A DNA stretch of 64,000 nucleotides from Forficula auricularia (GCA_024734495.1 JALMQS010000153.1:14678789-14742788), one strand, 5' to 3'; positions 21,088 through 31,735 are shown, counted from the first letter of the stretch. The notes: generated by a model not told the origin, from the letters alone. Numbers and translations: made by a program.

Positions 21088-21488
21088 GAAGGAAACAATA
21101 AAAGAGTGTGTCTCTGCTGGAATTATAAATTTTATTTATTTATAACGAGACTATAGCTTCGAGGGCTTTGCTTCATCAGTCTATTACTGATTCACAGAAT
21201 TAATTTAATTAATTAATTCCTGTGAATCCATGTAATAGACTGATGAGAGCAAAGCCTATAGTCTCGTTATAAATAAATAAAATTTATAATTCACAGGTTA
21301 ATTAATTAAATTAATTAAATTAATTCCTGTGAATCCATTGTAATAGACTGATGAAGAGGGCAAAGCCCTCGAAACTATAGTCTCGTTATAAATAAATAAA
21401 ATTTATAATTCCAGCAGAAGACAAACTCTTTTATTGTCTCCTTCAATATATAAAAATTCTGCTACTCTCGGCAAAAACTTTCAATTTA
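21088..21488 (+). mobile_element. Family E foldback in a Sox intron, with partial tandem and intact hammerhead
   Basis: Flanked by GTAACATAATTT (21076-21087) and GTAACATACTTT (21489-21500). The minus-oriented left half has a decayed hammerhead (21155-21186, GAAGC). It is followed by two plus-oriented segments, each beginning TTAATTCCTGTGAATCCA: the first hammerhead is deleted through GAAA (21233-21262), the second intact (21338-21395). Head-to-tail repetition of units is typical of Penelope-like elements and retrozymes. Confidence 0.8.
21338..21395 (+). ncRNA. Type I hammerhead ribozyme (family E, best conserved)
   Basis: CTGATGA 21348-21354; perfect 6-bp stem II GAGGGC/GCCCTC with loop AAA; GAAAC 21371-21375; stem III from ACTATAGT; GTC 21380-21382 with predicted cleavage after 21382. 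The 5' flank TGTAATAGA can pair with the 3' flank TCGTTATA (A-U and G-C, then a small internal loop, then five more pairs including one G-U). It is identical in core to the minus-strand copy at 45 kb, some 24 kb away. Confidence 0.8.
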
Positions 21489-21608
21489 GTAACATACTTT
21501 GCTATTTGTCGTTCCTATTAGTAAAATTTTCTATTTCAAGTCCTTATTCCCATATCATTATTTTAATTAAAATTCCCATATTTTTTATCTGAATTAATAT
21601 ATATAAGT

Positions 21609-22010
21609 TGCAGTAAAAATCCGTTTTTGTAAGAACGCGTTCTTACTAGTTAAAACGCCTTTTGCTGATTACCTTTGTGGCAGCTAGAGTTTACTGATGT
21701 TGGTTTTAGTTTAGTTCAAAGATTTAGAATCTTCATTTTTGACCTTCTGCCTCATTTTGGGTGTTTATTCTAAAAAAATTTTAAACGAAAATGTCAAAAA
21801 TTACATCATTCTACAACTTTGCTTCTAATTTTTGACATTTTCATTTAAAATATTTTGAAATTAAACACCCAAAATGAGGCAGAAGGTCAAAAATGAAGAT
21901 TCTAGACCTTTGAACCCAACTCAACCAACATCAGTAAACTCTAGTTGAGATAAAGGTATTCAGCGAGATGCGTTTTAACTAGTAAGAAGGCGTTCTTTAC
22001 TTTACAGCAA
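21609..22010. mobile_element. TIR MITE family D copy 1 (Sox intron)
   Basis: About 400 bp, mirror-image. Ends GCAGTAAAAATCC and TTTACAGC; subterminal TTCTTACTAGTTAAAACGC; arms with TTTACTGATGTTGG, CATTTTTGACCTTCTGCCTC and AAACGAAAATGTCAAAAATT. Copies at 26759 and 63437 share all of these. No transposase. Confidence 0.8.
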
Positions 22011-22896
22011 GATATATATGGCCCTAGCAATAATTTTTCCAGGGACTTTAGGCCTTCCTCATAATAGGGATATTTGGAAGAAATAAGATCCCAGAAGATT
22101 TGTAGTTTCATACAAATCAAACTTTCAAAAAATCAAATTAATTTTATTTTTTTTTCAAAATACAAAAAGATTGAAAAAAACCCCATCACACTTTGAAATG
22201 AACACATTTGTATAAATTTGCACTTATAATCTAGTTTTATAAATATTTCCATCTTCCAATTAAATTTTCTTTAAGTAAAACAGATCCCAAATATTAATAA
22301 ACCTAAAAAATATTGAAACTTGGACAAATGATTAAATAAAAATTTATATAAATCAATCGTTTTATACATAATTTTAATTAAGGAGAAATTTCCATAGGCC
22401 TGGAAAAATCACTTGAAGATATCTACTAGTTAAGGTAAATTTTGTAGTACAATAAAATAAATGCCAAATTTGGAAAAAGAGTGACTGACTTTTTGAAACA
22501 AGAAGATGATCACTTAGAAGTTGAGATTGACTTTGGCATTCTAGAAAGTAGGGAGGGAGTGAACTTGAGGCTTATTCAAAAGTTAAAGCAGAGTCGAAGA
22601 AATTTTTGAGCTGAGTCTACAAGATTGAAGTCTATAATGTTCCATAAACATGAGAGCAAGAAGTTTCAATTTCTAGTAGTCACAGGAGGTGAAAGTATTC
22701 CTGAATAAATTAGTTCGATTTATTTCTAATTTAACAGCAAAAAAACGTTTGGTCGAATTTTTTAAATCAATAGAACACATTAGAAATAAAATAGAGTATT
22801 ATACCATTCATTTACGGGCGTTAAAAGTGGATTAAATAAATATTTTATAAATAATAAGCAATATTTTACGCGATTTTAATTACAGATTATATTTAC
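22011..22896 (-). other. Sox intron, AT-rich
   Basis: No exon or repeat recognised apart from AT-rich unique sequence; contains the donor GTAAAT at 22891-22896. Confidence 0.5.
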
Positions 22897-23025
22897 TTGG
22901 GCTTGATTGGACACGGAGTCCGAAGACGGAATATCCACACAGTATTGAGGGCAGCAATATTGGATGGATGGGAGACCGTTCTCCCACAGATACTGCTCAA
23001 ACAATTGGCGTGTGTACTGGTCCAT
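22897..23025 (-). CDS. Sox21b: Candidate in-frame cassette exon of the Sox gene (43 codons)
   Basis: An open segment bounded by an acceptor (ACCGCCTCTAG before 23025) and a donor (CCAA then GTAAAT at 22896). It is exactly 129 nt and phase 0 at both ends, matching the phase of the introns either side: the exon at 26497 ends in CAG at phase 0 and the last exon starts GTG at phase 0. It encodes MDQYTRQLFEQYLWENGL, then SIQYCCPQYCVDIPSSDS and VSNQAQ. Protein-like composition (Tyr, Cys, Pro, acidic) and GC content are above the surrounding intron. I do not recognise the peptide. It may be alternatively spliced, a lineage-specific exon, or an exon of a nested gene. Confidence 0.5.
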
Positions 23026-23529
23026 CTAGAGGCGGTAATTAGACGTGAAAAACCCTTTATTTGGCAATTATTATTAAAACAAAATCAAACTAAATCTGAT
23101 ATAAAATGAAAATTTATTTTAATTTGTGATTTTGGTGTAATATTAAAGAAATTTTAATATAAAAATGACAATGAAAAAAAAAGATCTATTATCTAGATTT
23201 TTCTTTAAAATACATATAGGTATATAATATGTGATTAAAATTGGGCATACAAATTTTAAGAAAATTTTTCAAAAATAAATAAAATAATCCACCTTTTTGT
23301 CGGTATGTATAAGTATATTAAATGAATATTATAATATATTTTGTTTTATAATGAACATGAAGAAGGTGCACCAAAAAGGTACAACCTCTGTAGTCCTGGA
23401 GGTGGACCCATGTGTCGTGAAAAAAGAAGAGATTTCAGGAAATGGTCGGAGATGAAGGTACCTATCTGTGGAGGCAAGTCTTGAAAGACTGAAGATTATA
23501 TGTAGCTAGGGGGAGGACGGACAGACCAA

Positions 23530-24169
23530 GAGCCGGTTGTATGTCGGCTTGTAAAGTCTTTGTTAAAGTTAACAAAGGGTAAAACCTTTGAATTCACCTT
23601 GTGCCCGGCGGGATAGGGCAATCTGAGTGGAAAGTGGATGTCATACATATATTCATTTATCGTTGTATGAAGAAGTATTTTGTTATATAACAAAAACAAA
23701 GAATTGTATAAAAGAGAAATAATATAATTTTAATTCTATTTGAAATGTTTTCTTCCCTGAATGTTTTAAATTTACTACAACCCATCCAGGGGGGGCGATG
23801 GGGGCTACCGCCCCCCCCCCCCCCCCCAAAGCATTGGAGATCAACATTTTTTATAAATTGTATGTGGGGGTGGGGGCGTCTCTGACCCCCCCCCCCCCCC
23901 GCTTGGACAATTCGATCGCGACACACTTCCGAGATCAAAAGTAGATCTTATATACCGGCGACCGCCCCCCCCCCCCAAATCAGAGGTCTGGATCCGCGCC
24001 TGCTACAACCTTCAATTCGTCATGACCCAGATCCAAATGTACCTTCGACTCCGACCCGATCCCTGAATAGTCCCTCTCTTCCTTCTGGGATGTGAGATTC
24101 AATCCTGACTAAGGTTTTACCCTTTGTCAACTTTTACAAAGACTTTACCAACCGACATACAACTGGCCC
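23530..24169. mobile_element. PIF/Harbinger-like MITE family C, split
   Basis: The left arm 23530-23646 (GCCGGTTGTATGTCGGC, AAAGGGTAAAACC) and right arm 24110-24169 (GGTTTTACCCTTTGTCAAC, GACATACAACTGGCCC) form one MITE of subfamily 2. It is separated by a 463-bp insertion (23647-24109) and sits in the LINE tail. Confidence 0.7.
23783..24002. mobile_element. hAT-like MITE with long G/C runs
   Basis: Flanked by CTACAACC at 23775-23782 and 24003-24010 (8 bp). The right end TCTGGATCCGCGCCTG and left end CATCCAGGGGGG are partly complementary. It contains C runs at about 23811-23827, 23886-23900 and 23965-23976. It interrupts a 246-bp segment whose uninterrupted copy is at 24546-24791. Confidence 0.75.
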
Positions 24170-24545
24170 TAAGAGAGTTCCAGTCTCTAGAAGTCATTGG
24201 GATAAACGAATTGGCAAATCCGTTTGTTCAGTTAGTATCCAATTTAAGCGCGTAGGGATGTTGAATCTTAGAAAATCGTTTATTTCAAGTAGATGAAACT
24301 TTTGGGTGTAGACAGTTCAACAATGGAATAGGGAGTCGAGAGTGTCAGATAATGCTGGAACTTCTTTTAGTCGGATAGTTCTCAATTGAATTCAAGGTAG
24401 CAAGGGAATGCTTGATTAGAGATAATCAAATATATTATGTTTAATTTATATTCCTCTACGACTAGAAACAAATTGAATCATAGAAGGTACTTTCTTTTTG
24501 AGATTCTAGAAATTGATATCCTCTTTCTTATTTTCGAATTAAGAA

Positions 24546-24791
24546 ATATATTCATTTATTGTAGTATGAAGAAGTATTTCGTTATATAACAAAAACAAAG
24601 AGGTGTATAAAAGAGAAATACTATAATTTTAATTCTATTTGAAATGTTTTTCTTCCCCTGAATGTTTTCAGTGTACTACAACCTTCAATTCTTCATGACC
24701 CAGATCCAAATGTACCTTCGACTCCGACCCGATCCCTGAATAGTGAATACTCCCTCTCTCTTCCTTCTGGGATGTGAGATTCAATCCTGAC
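24546..24791. repeat. Second copy of the 246-bp segment inserted at 23647
   Basis: Begins ATATATTCATTTATTG and ends GAGATTCAATCCTGAC, matching 23647-24109 once the hAT-like MITE is removed. About 440 bp separate the copies. It may be a short element present twice or a local duplication. Confidence 0.75.
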
Positions 24792-25111
24792 TTATAGGTG
24801 TTCCACCTTGTTGGGGTAACACCACCACATTCTTGCATCCTTTTCATTAAAAAAAAAACAGCAACTCTTATTTTTTTTCAACCCAACAAACTATATTTAT
24901 TTATATTTATTAATTTGATTCCCAAATATTTACTTAGGCTTTATTGTTTTTTAAAGAATGCAAGAATCAATCTAGATCTAAGAAACTACTGATATTAACA
25001 TATAACTTCATTATTGAAAGAAAAAACTGAATATCCGAGCTGTATAAAGAATATCAAAGTTTTAAAAAACATTTTTAATTCAATTGCGATTGTTGATCAT
25101 GTTTTAATAGA

Positions 25112-25224
25112 GACTGTCCGCTAATCAGAAGGAAGTAGGCGAGACATAAGTGCAGCTTATTTAAAAAAAATGGACTAAGCTGCACTTGTGATAAAGCTCA
25201 CCTTAATCTGATTAGCGGACAGTC
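25112..25224. mobile_element. Hairpin MITE, 113 bp (Sox intron)
   Basis: Arms GACTGTCCGCTAATCAGA and its complement at 25207-25224. Inner mirrored AAGTGCAGCTTA and TAAGCTGCACTT flank the poly-A loop. Present once in the window. Confidence 0.75.
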
Positions 25225-26496
25225 CACTGTAGCTTAGGGCGTAGAGTGTAATGTATTCGGATCATTAGATTGCAACAAATTTAAATGTCAGAGAGATTAT
25301 GGTTCAAATGAATAAAACTCTATATGCAGAATTTCTTCTAGATTACAAAACCTAAAAGAAAATTTCAATAATAATTTTATTTTTCAACTAATTTCAAAAT
25401 ATTTGGTTTGTAATTTAACTAATCGTAGGAAAATTTAGACCTTTGGCTGTCCTAATAAGTTTATGTTTTCTATTTAGTAATAAAGATGTTAAAAGAAGCA
25501 AAAGTTTGGCTCTAGAAAAGATATGGTAGATCGAGAAAACTAAATAATCTTGCTAAATTTTACATCATTTTTGTCAATTGCAAAAATTTCATTTAAATCT
25601 TGACTAGTAGAAACTCTATACTATATAGCGAACTTATTAAAGGTTCCTAGATAAAATTCAATATAGATATATAGGATATATAGAAGTATCTAATTGCAAA
25701 TTTTTTATAATTTTCTTACTAATAAATAATATGTAGATTTTTTTAAATTAAAGAAGAATTTAAAATAGACTAACATATCAAAGAAATTTATTTTAAAAAA
25801 TGTACAAATATGGGTGTAATTTGCATATTTGCTCATTATGTTCAATAATTGTATTAAGGTGTTCGTATATATATCGATAAAACGTAACGTATTTATTTTT
25901 AGACAAATTAGACTCTAATTTATGCTGAAGCCGTTTCAAAATACTGTTCACTTTTATAAGATAGATAAAAACATTTTCAGAACGCCACCAATAATGTCGG
26001 ACAGAAAGTTTTTATACGATATATAGAAATTTTATTCACTATACAAAAACGAGCTTTTCAATGAAAATTCAAGGGTCCTAAATAAAAGTTAGAAATATAG
26101 AGATTTCGATATATGGGAGTACGACTGTATTTGGAAACTTCTTTATGAATTAATTATTCGACGAAACAAGCTTAAAATTTCCACTTTATAAGGCATCAAT
26201 TTATGAATAAATTATTCAATAACAAAGTTCATGAAAAATAAATGTGGGTTAAATTTAAAAAAAAGCTCGTTATATCCACACCCAAGAAAAATATAGAATA
26301 ATTCAAGGGTACCTAATGAAAATAAAAAACTCGATTTTTTTAAAATTAATAGTTCAATAATTAAGTAGATATTCAAAAACGTAGACTGTACAAATGTAGA
26401 AATAAGCATTATTTTAATTTTCTTAGAAAACACTAAACATGTATATAACGAGAGTTATTAAATGCAGCCCACATATAGAGTGTTACAAATGCTAAC
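25225..26496 (-). other. Sox intron, AT-rich
   Basis: No exon-like segment. It is immediately followed by the donor GTTAGC of the exon at 26497. The frame at 26212-26433 is AT-rich, hydrophobic chance sequence. Confidence 0.5.
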
Positions 26497-26658
26497 CTGT
26501 GGCGGAGCTCCAAGTCCAGCAGTGACAGCTGCAGGCTGACTGAGCGGCGACTGCAGCTGCAGCCATCGAAGCGGCACTTAGAGATCCATAGGCTGCCGCA
26601 GCGGCTGCCGGAGTAGTGTAATATGACCCAACCTGACCCATCTGACTCGCCGCCATGC
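26497..26658 (-). CDS. Sox21b: Sox21b-like transcription factor, internal alanine-rich exon
   Basis: The acceptor TTATTATTATAG precedes 26658 and the donor CAG/GTTAGC follows 26497. The first frame reads GMAASQMGQVGSYYTTP, a polyalanine stretch, YGSLSAASMAAAA. After a +1 change in GCTGCAGCTGCAGTCGCC (26533-26563) the second reads SPLSQPAAVTAGLGAPPQ and ends at phase 0, joining the last exon's VVSSMDAMKYS. Staying in the first frame would hit a stop soon after either downstream exon begins, so the second frame is needed. Ala/Gly-rich linkers C-terminal to the HMG box are usual in SoxB proteins. The exon begins with two bases completing a split codon, so a coding exon upstream, presumably with the HMG box, is required. 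None is found up to 64000. Confidence 0.7.
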
Positions 26659-26758
26659 CTATAATAATAATAAAAAAAAAAACATTAAAAAAGCGTACAG
26701 GTGTAAGTGGCAATCATATATCATGAAGGTTTCCGTATCTAATATATATACATATGTA

Positions 26759-27180
26759 CTGTAAAGTAAAACCCCGCTTTTAGTAAGAACGGGTTCTTAC
26801 TAGTTAAAACGCGTTTCACTGAATACCTTTATGGCAACTAGAATTTACTGATGTTGGTTGAGTTTTTAAAGGTCTAAAGTTCTAGAATCTTCATTTTTGA
26901 CCTTCCGCCTCATTTTGGGTGTTTATTTTCAAAATTTTTTAAACGAAAATATCAAAAATTAGAAGCAAAGTTGTAGAGGATGTAATTTTTGACATTTTCG
27001 TTTAAAAAATTTTTGAAAATAAACACCTAAAATGAAGAGGAAGGTCAAAAATGAAGATTCTAGACCTTTGAACCAAACTCAACCAACATCAGTAAACTCT
27101 GGTTGCCATAAAGGTATTCAGTGAAACGCGTTTTAACTAGTAAGAACCCGTTCTTAATAAAAACGGGGTTTTAGTGCAAC
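26759..27180. mobile_element. TIR MITE family D copy 2
   Basis: Begins TGTAAAGTAAAACCCCGC and ends AACGGGGTTTTAGTGCAAC. It carries the family D arms TTCTTACTAGTTAAAACGCG and TTTACTGATGTTGGTTGAG with their mirror images. It lies just upstream of the alanine-rich Sox exon. Confidence 0.8.
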
Positions 27181-27649
27181 TTATATATGTACAGAAATCC
27201 CTTGATTGGTGAGATTAATAAATCCTAGTATTTCAAAGTATATATCAAAATCGCACTAATCAAACTAAACAGCCAATATGAATACATAATTACATATAAT
27301 GAATCACTGCAAAATATCATAATTATAAATATGTATAAGATTGGAGTAATTTTTGGAGACGGAGTGATAAGTGAATTAAGTGGATATTGATGAAGCAGTC
27401 TAAAGAAAAAGAAAATGAATTTACACTATCTTTTTCATTCATAAAACCGACGTTTCGGAGGCTATTCCCTCCTTCTTCAGAGGTGTTTGAAAAGTCAGTG
27501 AAGGAAACCAATGCGGCATTCCCCTCTACCTGTCTCCTCTTTCAGTGGCAGTAACAATAAAATCTTGTATTTCATTCTCAGCAGAATTTTAGTAATATAA
27601 TTATCAAAGCTTTGCTACTTTTTGGGGAAATTTTTTAAATATTATTATT
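27181..27649. other. Intronic or upstream DNA with a repeat fragment
   Basis: ACCGACGTTTCGGAGGCTAT and CCTCCTTCTTCAGAGG near 27445-27485 are of a type also seen near 34185-34215 (GAAGAAGGAGG, GAAACATCGGCTC), suggesting a dispersed repeat. No gene. Confidence 0.4.
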
Positions 27650-27970
27650 TAATGTTAGAAAAAAACTTTGTAAAAGCCTAAAGTGCATGTCGGACTTACA
27701 TACCGAGTTCTTCATTTTTTTCAAGGGTATAAAATGAATGTTTTTTCGAGTTTCTTTGATGAAATTATAATTTTCTATACCTCTAGAAAATACTCTACTA
27801 GAATTAACTATAATCCCCTCGAAATTCAAATATTTATTTTCTAAAAAATTGAAAATCTGATGATCAAGTTCTTCATTTTTTTCAAGGGTATAAAATGAAT
27901 GTTTTTTCGAGTTTCTTTTAGGAAATTATAATTTTCTATACATCTATAAAATACTCTACTAGAATTAGGG
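27650..27970. repeat. Tandem duplication, period 161 bp, two copies
   Basis: AGTTCTTCATTTTTTTCAAG starts at 27706 and 27867 and is followed in both by about 100 near-identical bases ending TACTCTACTAGAATTA. The overlapping minus-strand frames in the two copies encode similar peptides only because of the duplication. Confidence 0.8.
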
Positions 27971-29654
27971 TCTTGTACTTTTTTCTTAAATAAGTGGGAT
28001 TTCAAATTCGCTGTTAAATATCTTTGATAAGGAAACAATAGATGTATTCGTAATGGTAATTATGACTGCTGTGACAGACAGCCACCGTAGCGAGACTTTA
28101 TACCTATATTGCAATCCCTATTCACGACACAAGATCCCTAGAGATTTTCAGGGTTTCCAATCACTTCTCTAACTTCTGCAATTCTACTAAGCTAGATAGG
28201 ATTTAAAGTCTGGCAAACGATCATTCAGCCGATTTGAGGAATCTAATCCTTTCTCACAATTAATTAAAAGGGTGTCTCGCATCAGGCAATGCCTTAAAAT
28301 GTAAATGGGGTGATTTTTTAAATATTATAAACTGAGGTTTTTTAATCATGAGTTTCCTACATTTGATTCACTCGCGAATCGAATGCAGGTAATTTTTGTC
28401 AGATATTAAGTAATAATAATATCTGAATTTATATATTTCTGTGTAAGAAATAATGAATTTTTAAATATTTTTCTAATTAATATATTAAGTGAATATATAT
28501 ATATATATATCAAACAGAGTTATTTTTTTGATCGCGACATTTTTAAACAAGATATAAATATATATCGCTAGACCACTGCTGGTTGAGGCTATTGGGGTCA
28601 GCTGAATTTTAAATCTGGACCAAGAGAATGAAAAAGATATGATCCATCTTATGTGTGAGTTTTTTTAATTTTCTATCTTGTTTTGTGTGTACTTGGATTT
28701 TATTCCAGATTTGTATACAAAAATGATTTTAGCCTGATATGTAAAATAAATGAATTTTTACATTTTACGTTTGTACGGATACCTAACAAAAAAATAACTC
28801 CTGATATTGTTTAAATTTACGTAGATATAAGTTCCTTCTATTTTCATATTTTTTAAAGATTCCGTCTCTGATAGACAGTGAAAATGTAACTTGTAAACTA
28901 GATAATATATTACAACTGTAAGTATATATATCCTTCACCAATTAAATTTTTATGTTATTGACCATTTTAAGTGGGGGTAAAAAAAATAAAAAAATGTTGT
29001 TTTTTTTATCATGAGGTGTTAGTTATCCATGTAAAGATTTCCACAAGCTAATTAATTATATGTATACATATAAAAAAACCGATTTAAAATGATGTTGTGA
29101 GAAGAGACCTCCAAAGTAGTCATTTTTAGGTGATTTTTGTACCTATCGGAGTTTAAAAATGGCTCGATATAAAATTATGAAAAAATTCCACAAAGTACGA
29201 TAATTCAATTCGACTTTATCAACAATAACAAAAAAAAATGCAATTTCTTAAGGGAGTTCGGGACAGCTTATCCATCTGAGTTGATCTTCGAAAAAATATT
29301 TTGTATTTCTGCAGACTGACAACGTCTGCCTACTAAATTTTTTTAATAGAAAAATTGTTAATAATGAGGTTAATTTAGAATCAAAATCTTTGTTTTGATA
29401 ATATTAATAAAAAAAATATTGAGATAAATTTTTTCTCATTATAAAAACATTTATTTAACATAAAAACGACTTCAAGAAATAGAGTTAGAATTCTACACTA
29501 GTGCTTTTGTTATATGCTGTTGGCTGCAAATAACTTTTTTATTTTTACAATTATGAATAACTAATTAACTAGACTGTCAAATCTATTAAAAAATGTATGA
29601 TTCGATTCATAAAAGTTGAATTATTGATCTATATAAATTTGTTGAAAATGGTAT
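27971..29654. other. AT-rich stretch with partial family L sequence
   Basis: About 28350-28640 resembles 41400-41800 (TACATTTGATTCACTCGCGA, TTTTTGTCAGATATT, GGACCAAGAGA-type block) and is a decayed relative of family L. AT microsatellite at 28493-28510. The rest is featureless. Confidence 0.45.
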
Positions 29655-29960
29655 AATTTGTATAGAAGTTCTTCTTCTTCTTTGAATGCCATACCCAAAA
29701 TGGGTGTCGGCGCCTCTCCACATATATCTGTGCTGAGTGTGTTTAGTTGTTTTACACAGATATACGGGACCTACTTTTTAACGCCGGTTCCGAACGGCTA
29801 ATTTGGAGAGGTCACTTGGCAATTATACTCTTGGTAGGTTGCCATTACTTTCCAAGAGGAGGCGACTGCAAATATCTATCTGCCGAGACTCGGTCTCGAA
29901 CCAGCGATCTCCGAGTCAGCGATCCAACACTCTACCCACTGACCCACAGTCGCCCGAATA
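29655..29960 (-). mobile_element. tRNA-derived SINE (SINE-4)
   Basis: On the minus strand, from 29957: GACTGTGGGTCAGTGGGTAG (A-box-like region), then CGCTGGTTCGAGACCGAGTC (B box). A body follows with GGCAACCTACCAAGAGTAT and a 3' end of GAAGAAGAAGAA near 29670. Length about 300 bp. Single copy in the window. Confidence 0.65.
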
Positions 29961-30339
29961 GAAGTTATAAAAGATTTTAAAAGATCGGTCGATTTACTTC
30001 CATGTTAAAACGACAATTTTCAATAATTTATTTCTCGGTAATGGGACAGACGATAAACTTCAAATTTCGGGAATAAATATTTAGTACATCAATGATTCGA
30101 TGATAACAATTTGAGAATTTTCTTATAAAAATTATAAACAGTCTCGAACCCCCTTAAGTACTTTAGGAACTACAAGGTACGGAACCCTCCGTATGCGGCT
30201 TATTTTTCTTTCATGTTCCATTTAATTTCGTATTATATAGATAAAAAAACGAATATTCATCTATATATAGTGTAAAGTATAATAGGCATAGACATCTTGA
30301 CTATTTATTTGCTTTTTAATCTTTTGATGAGTTGTTGAA
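29961..30339. other. AT-rich stretch
   Basis: No feature recognised. Confidence 0.45.
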
Positions 30340-30765
30340 TGACGCAAATCCGCCATTAGAAATGCTTTTCTTGAATATAAATGTACATTTCAATGGGGAC
30401 TTTTAATAAGAATTAGAAGGCAAAGAAAGAAAGAAAGTAAGCAGCAACACCACTAAAAAACATTCAGTTATTATTTCAATGGCTTCCTTCAAAAGGTCAA
30501 AGTAAAAAATAAATAAATAAATAATATGGAAATATTGTCATTTCATCAAGTTGTCAAGGAGGTGTTAATTATTATTTATTCATTTCCCTGAGGACATATA
30601 TGGCTAGAATGAAGTCGATGAGGAGGATGAGGCCACTCCTTTTTAGACAGGTCCCCCAGGGGAGGGGGACAGAAGACACCGCCTTCTCATTTAGTATTAG
30701 TTTAGAGGGAACAGGACAGACAGACAAACAATGATACTTACGAGTAATGATAAAATTAAACATTG
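30340..30765. promoter_or_regulatory. Candidate non-coding regulatory island
   Basis: Non-repetitive sequence with mixed composition, including GGACAGACAGACAAACAATG (Sox-type ACAATG) near 30735 and a CCCCCAGGGGAGGGGG block near 30652. No domain appears in the short open frame (30572-30763). The role is inferred from composition and position beside a Sox gene. Confidence 0.25.
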
Positions 30766-31129
30766 ATGGACTTTTTCAATTTCATTTATATCTTTTTGGA
30801 AAATAATTAAAATTTAAATACCTAGTTAAAATATTTTAAGAGAATAATAATAAATTTTATCCTAAAATAGTCACCAGTTCTATATCTAAATTAGTTTATA
30901 ATATAAATTGTATTTAGCATTGGACACTTAAAAATAAATGTATTTGAAATACTGGCTATGAAATACATGTGTATTTGATGTATTTGTTTTTCGAATACTA
31001 AACGTGAGAGTTTTTTAATGTCGAGCGTGGCTTATATCCACTCGAGAGTAAAAAATTCTCATGTGTAAACGCACCTTAACATATAGGTATTTCAACAAAA
31101 TTCAATGGACTTAAATTTTGATTTTGGAC

Positions 31130-31735
31130 AACTATATAAAAATAAATATCATATTCGAGCTCAGTAGGTATATACTATTAGAATAAATTAATATTTCTTG
31201 AAAAGTAAAACTTTATTTTCTTAAAAAAATCCGAAAATGAGAGGTAAGAGGGTCCCTTTGTATCACTTCACCATTTTTGGAAGGGTTCATAAATTTAGTT
31301 GTAAGGAGAGAAATAAAAATAAATATTATATTCGAGCTCTGTATATAATATACTACTAAAATAAATTAAAATTTCTTGAAAAGTAAAACTTTATTTTCTT
31401 AAAAAAATCCGAAAATGAGAGGTAAGGTCCCTTTGTATCACTTCACCATTTTTGGAAGGGTTCATAAATTTAGTTGTAAGGAGAGAAATAAAAATAAATA
31501 TTATATTCGAGCTCTGTATATAATATACTACTAAAATAAATTAAAATTTCTTGAAAAGTAAAACTTTATTTTCTTAAAAAAATCCGAAAATGAGAGGTAA
31601 GAGGGTCCTTGGGTCCTGAGGGTCTTTGTATCACTTCACCATTTTTAGAAGGGTTCATAAATTTAATTGTTAGTAGAGATATAAAAATTAATATTATATT
31701 CGAGCACTCTATAAAATATACTATTAGAATAAATT
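31130..31735. repeat. Tandem repeat, about 176-bp unit, 3.3 copies
   Basis: TTCGAGCTC-type anchors start at 31157, 31333, 31508 and (diverged) 31701. Each unit holds TTTCTTGAAAAGTAAAACTT, CGAAAATGAGAGGTAAG and TATCACTTCACCATTTTTGG. The two central units are almost identical. The last interval is longer (193 bp) through a duplicated GGGTCCT stretch. Confidence 0.9.

Larger units (their letters stand above)
23345..24440 (-). pseudogene. LINE 3' end (CR1/Jockey-like) broken by nested insertions
   Basis: Segments 23345-23529 (3' UTR type, containing GGTGCACCAAAAAGGTACA) and 24173-24440 (RT C-terminal type, with GTTCAGTTAGTATCCAATTT) match the contiguous LINE at 60000-60400. The 640 bp between them is a MITE with further insertions. 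No intact frame remains. Confidence 0.7.

Noticed and set aside
22885..23033. Plus-strand exon reading of the same interval (acceptor AATTACAG, donor GGCGGTAATT)
   Set aside because: The minus-strand reading has better splice sites, the right phase and a Sox gene on both sides. The plus-strand reading has no neighbouring exon.
27841..28038. Pair of similar minus-strand peptides (with 27635-27829)
   Set aside because: Their similarity is due to the 161-bp tandem duplication; AT-rich and without domains.
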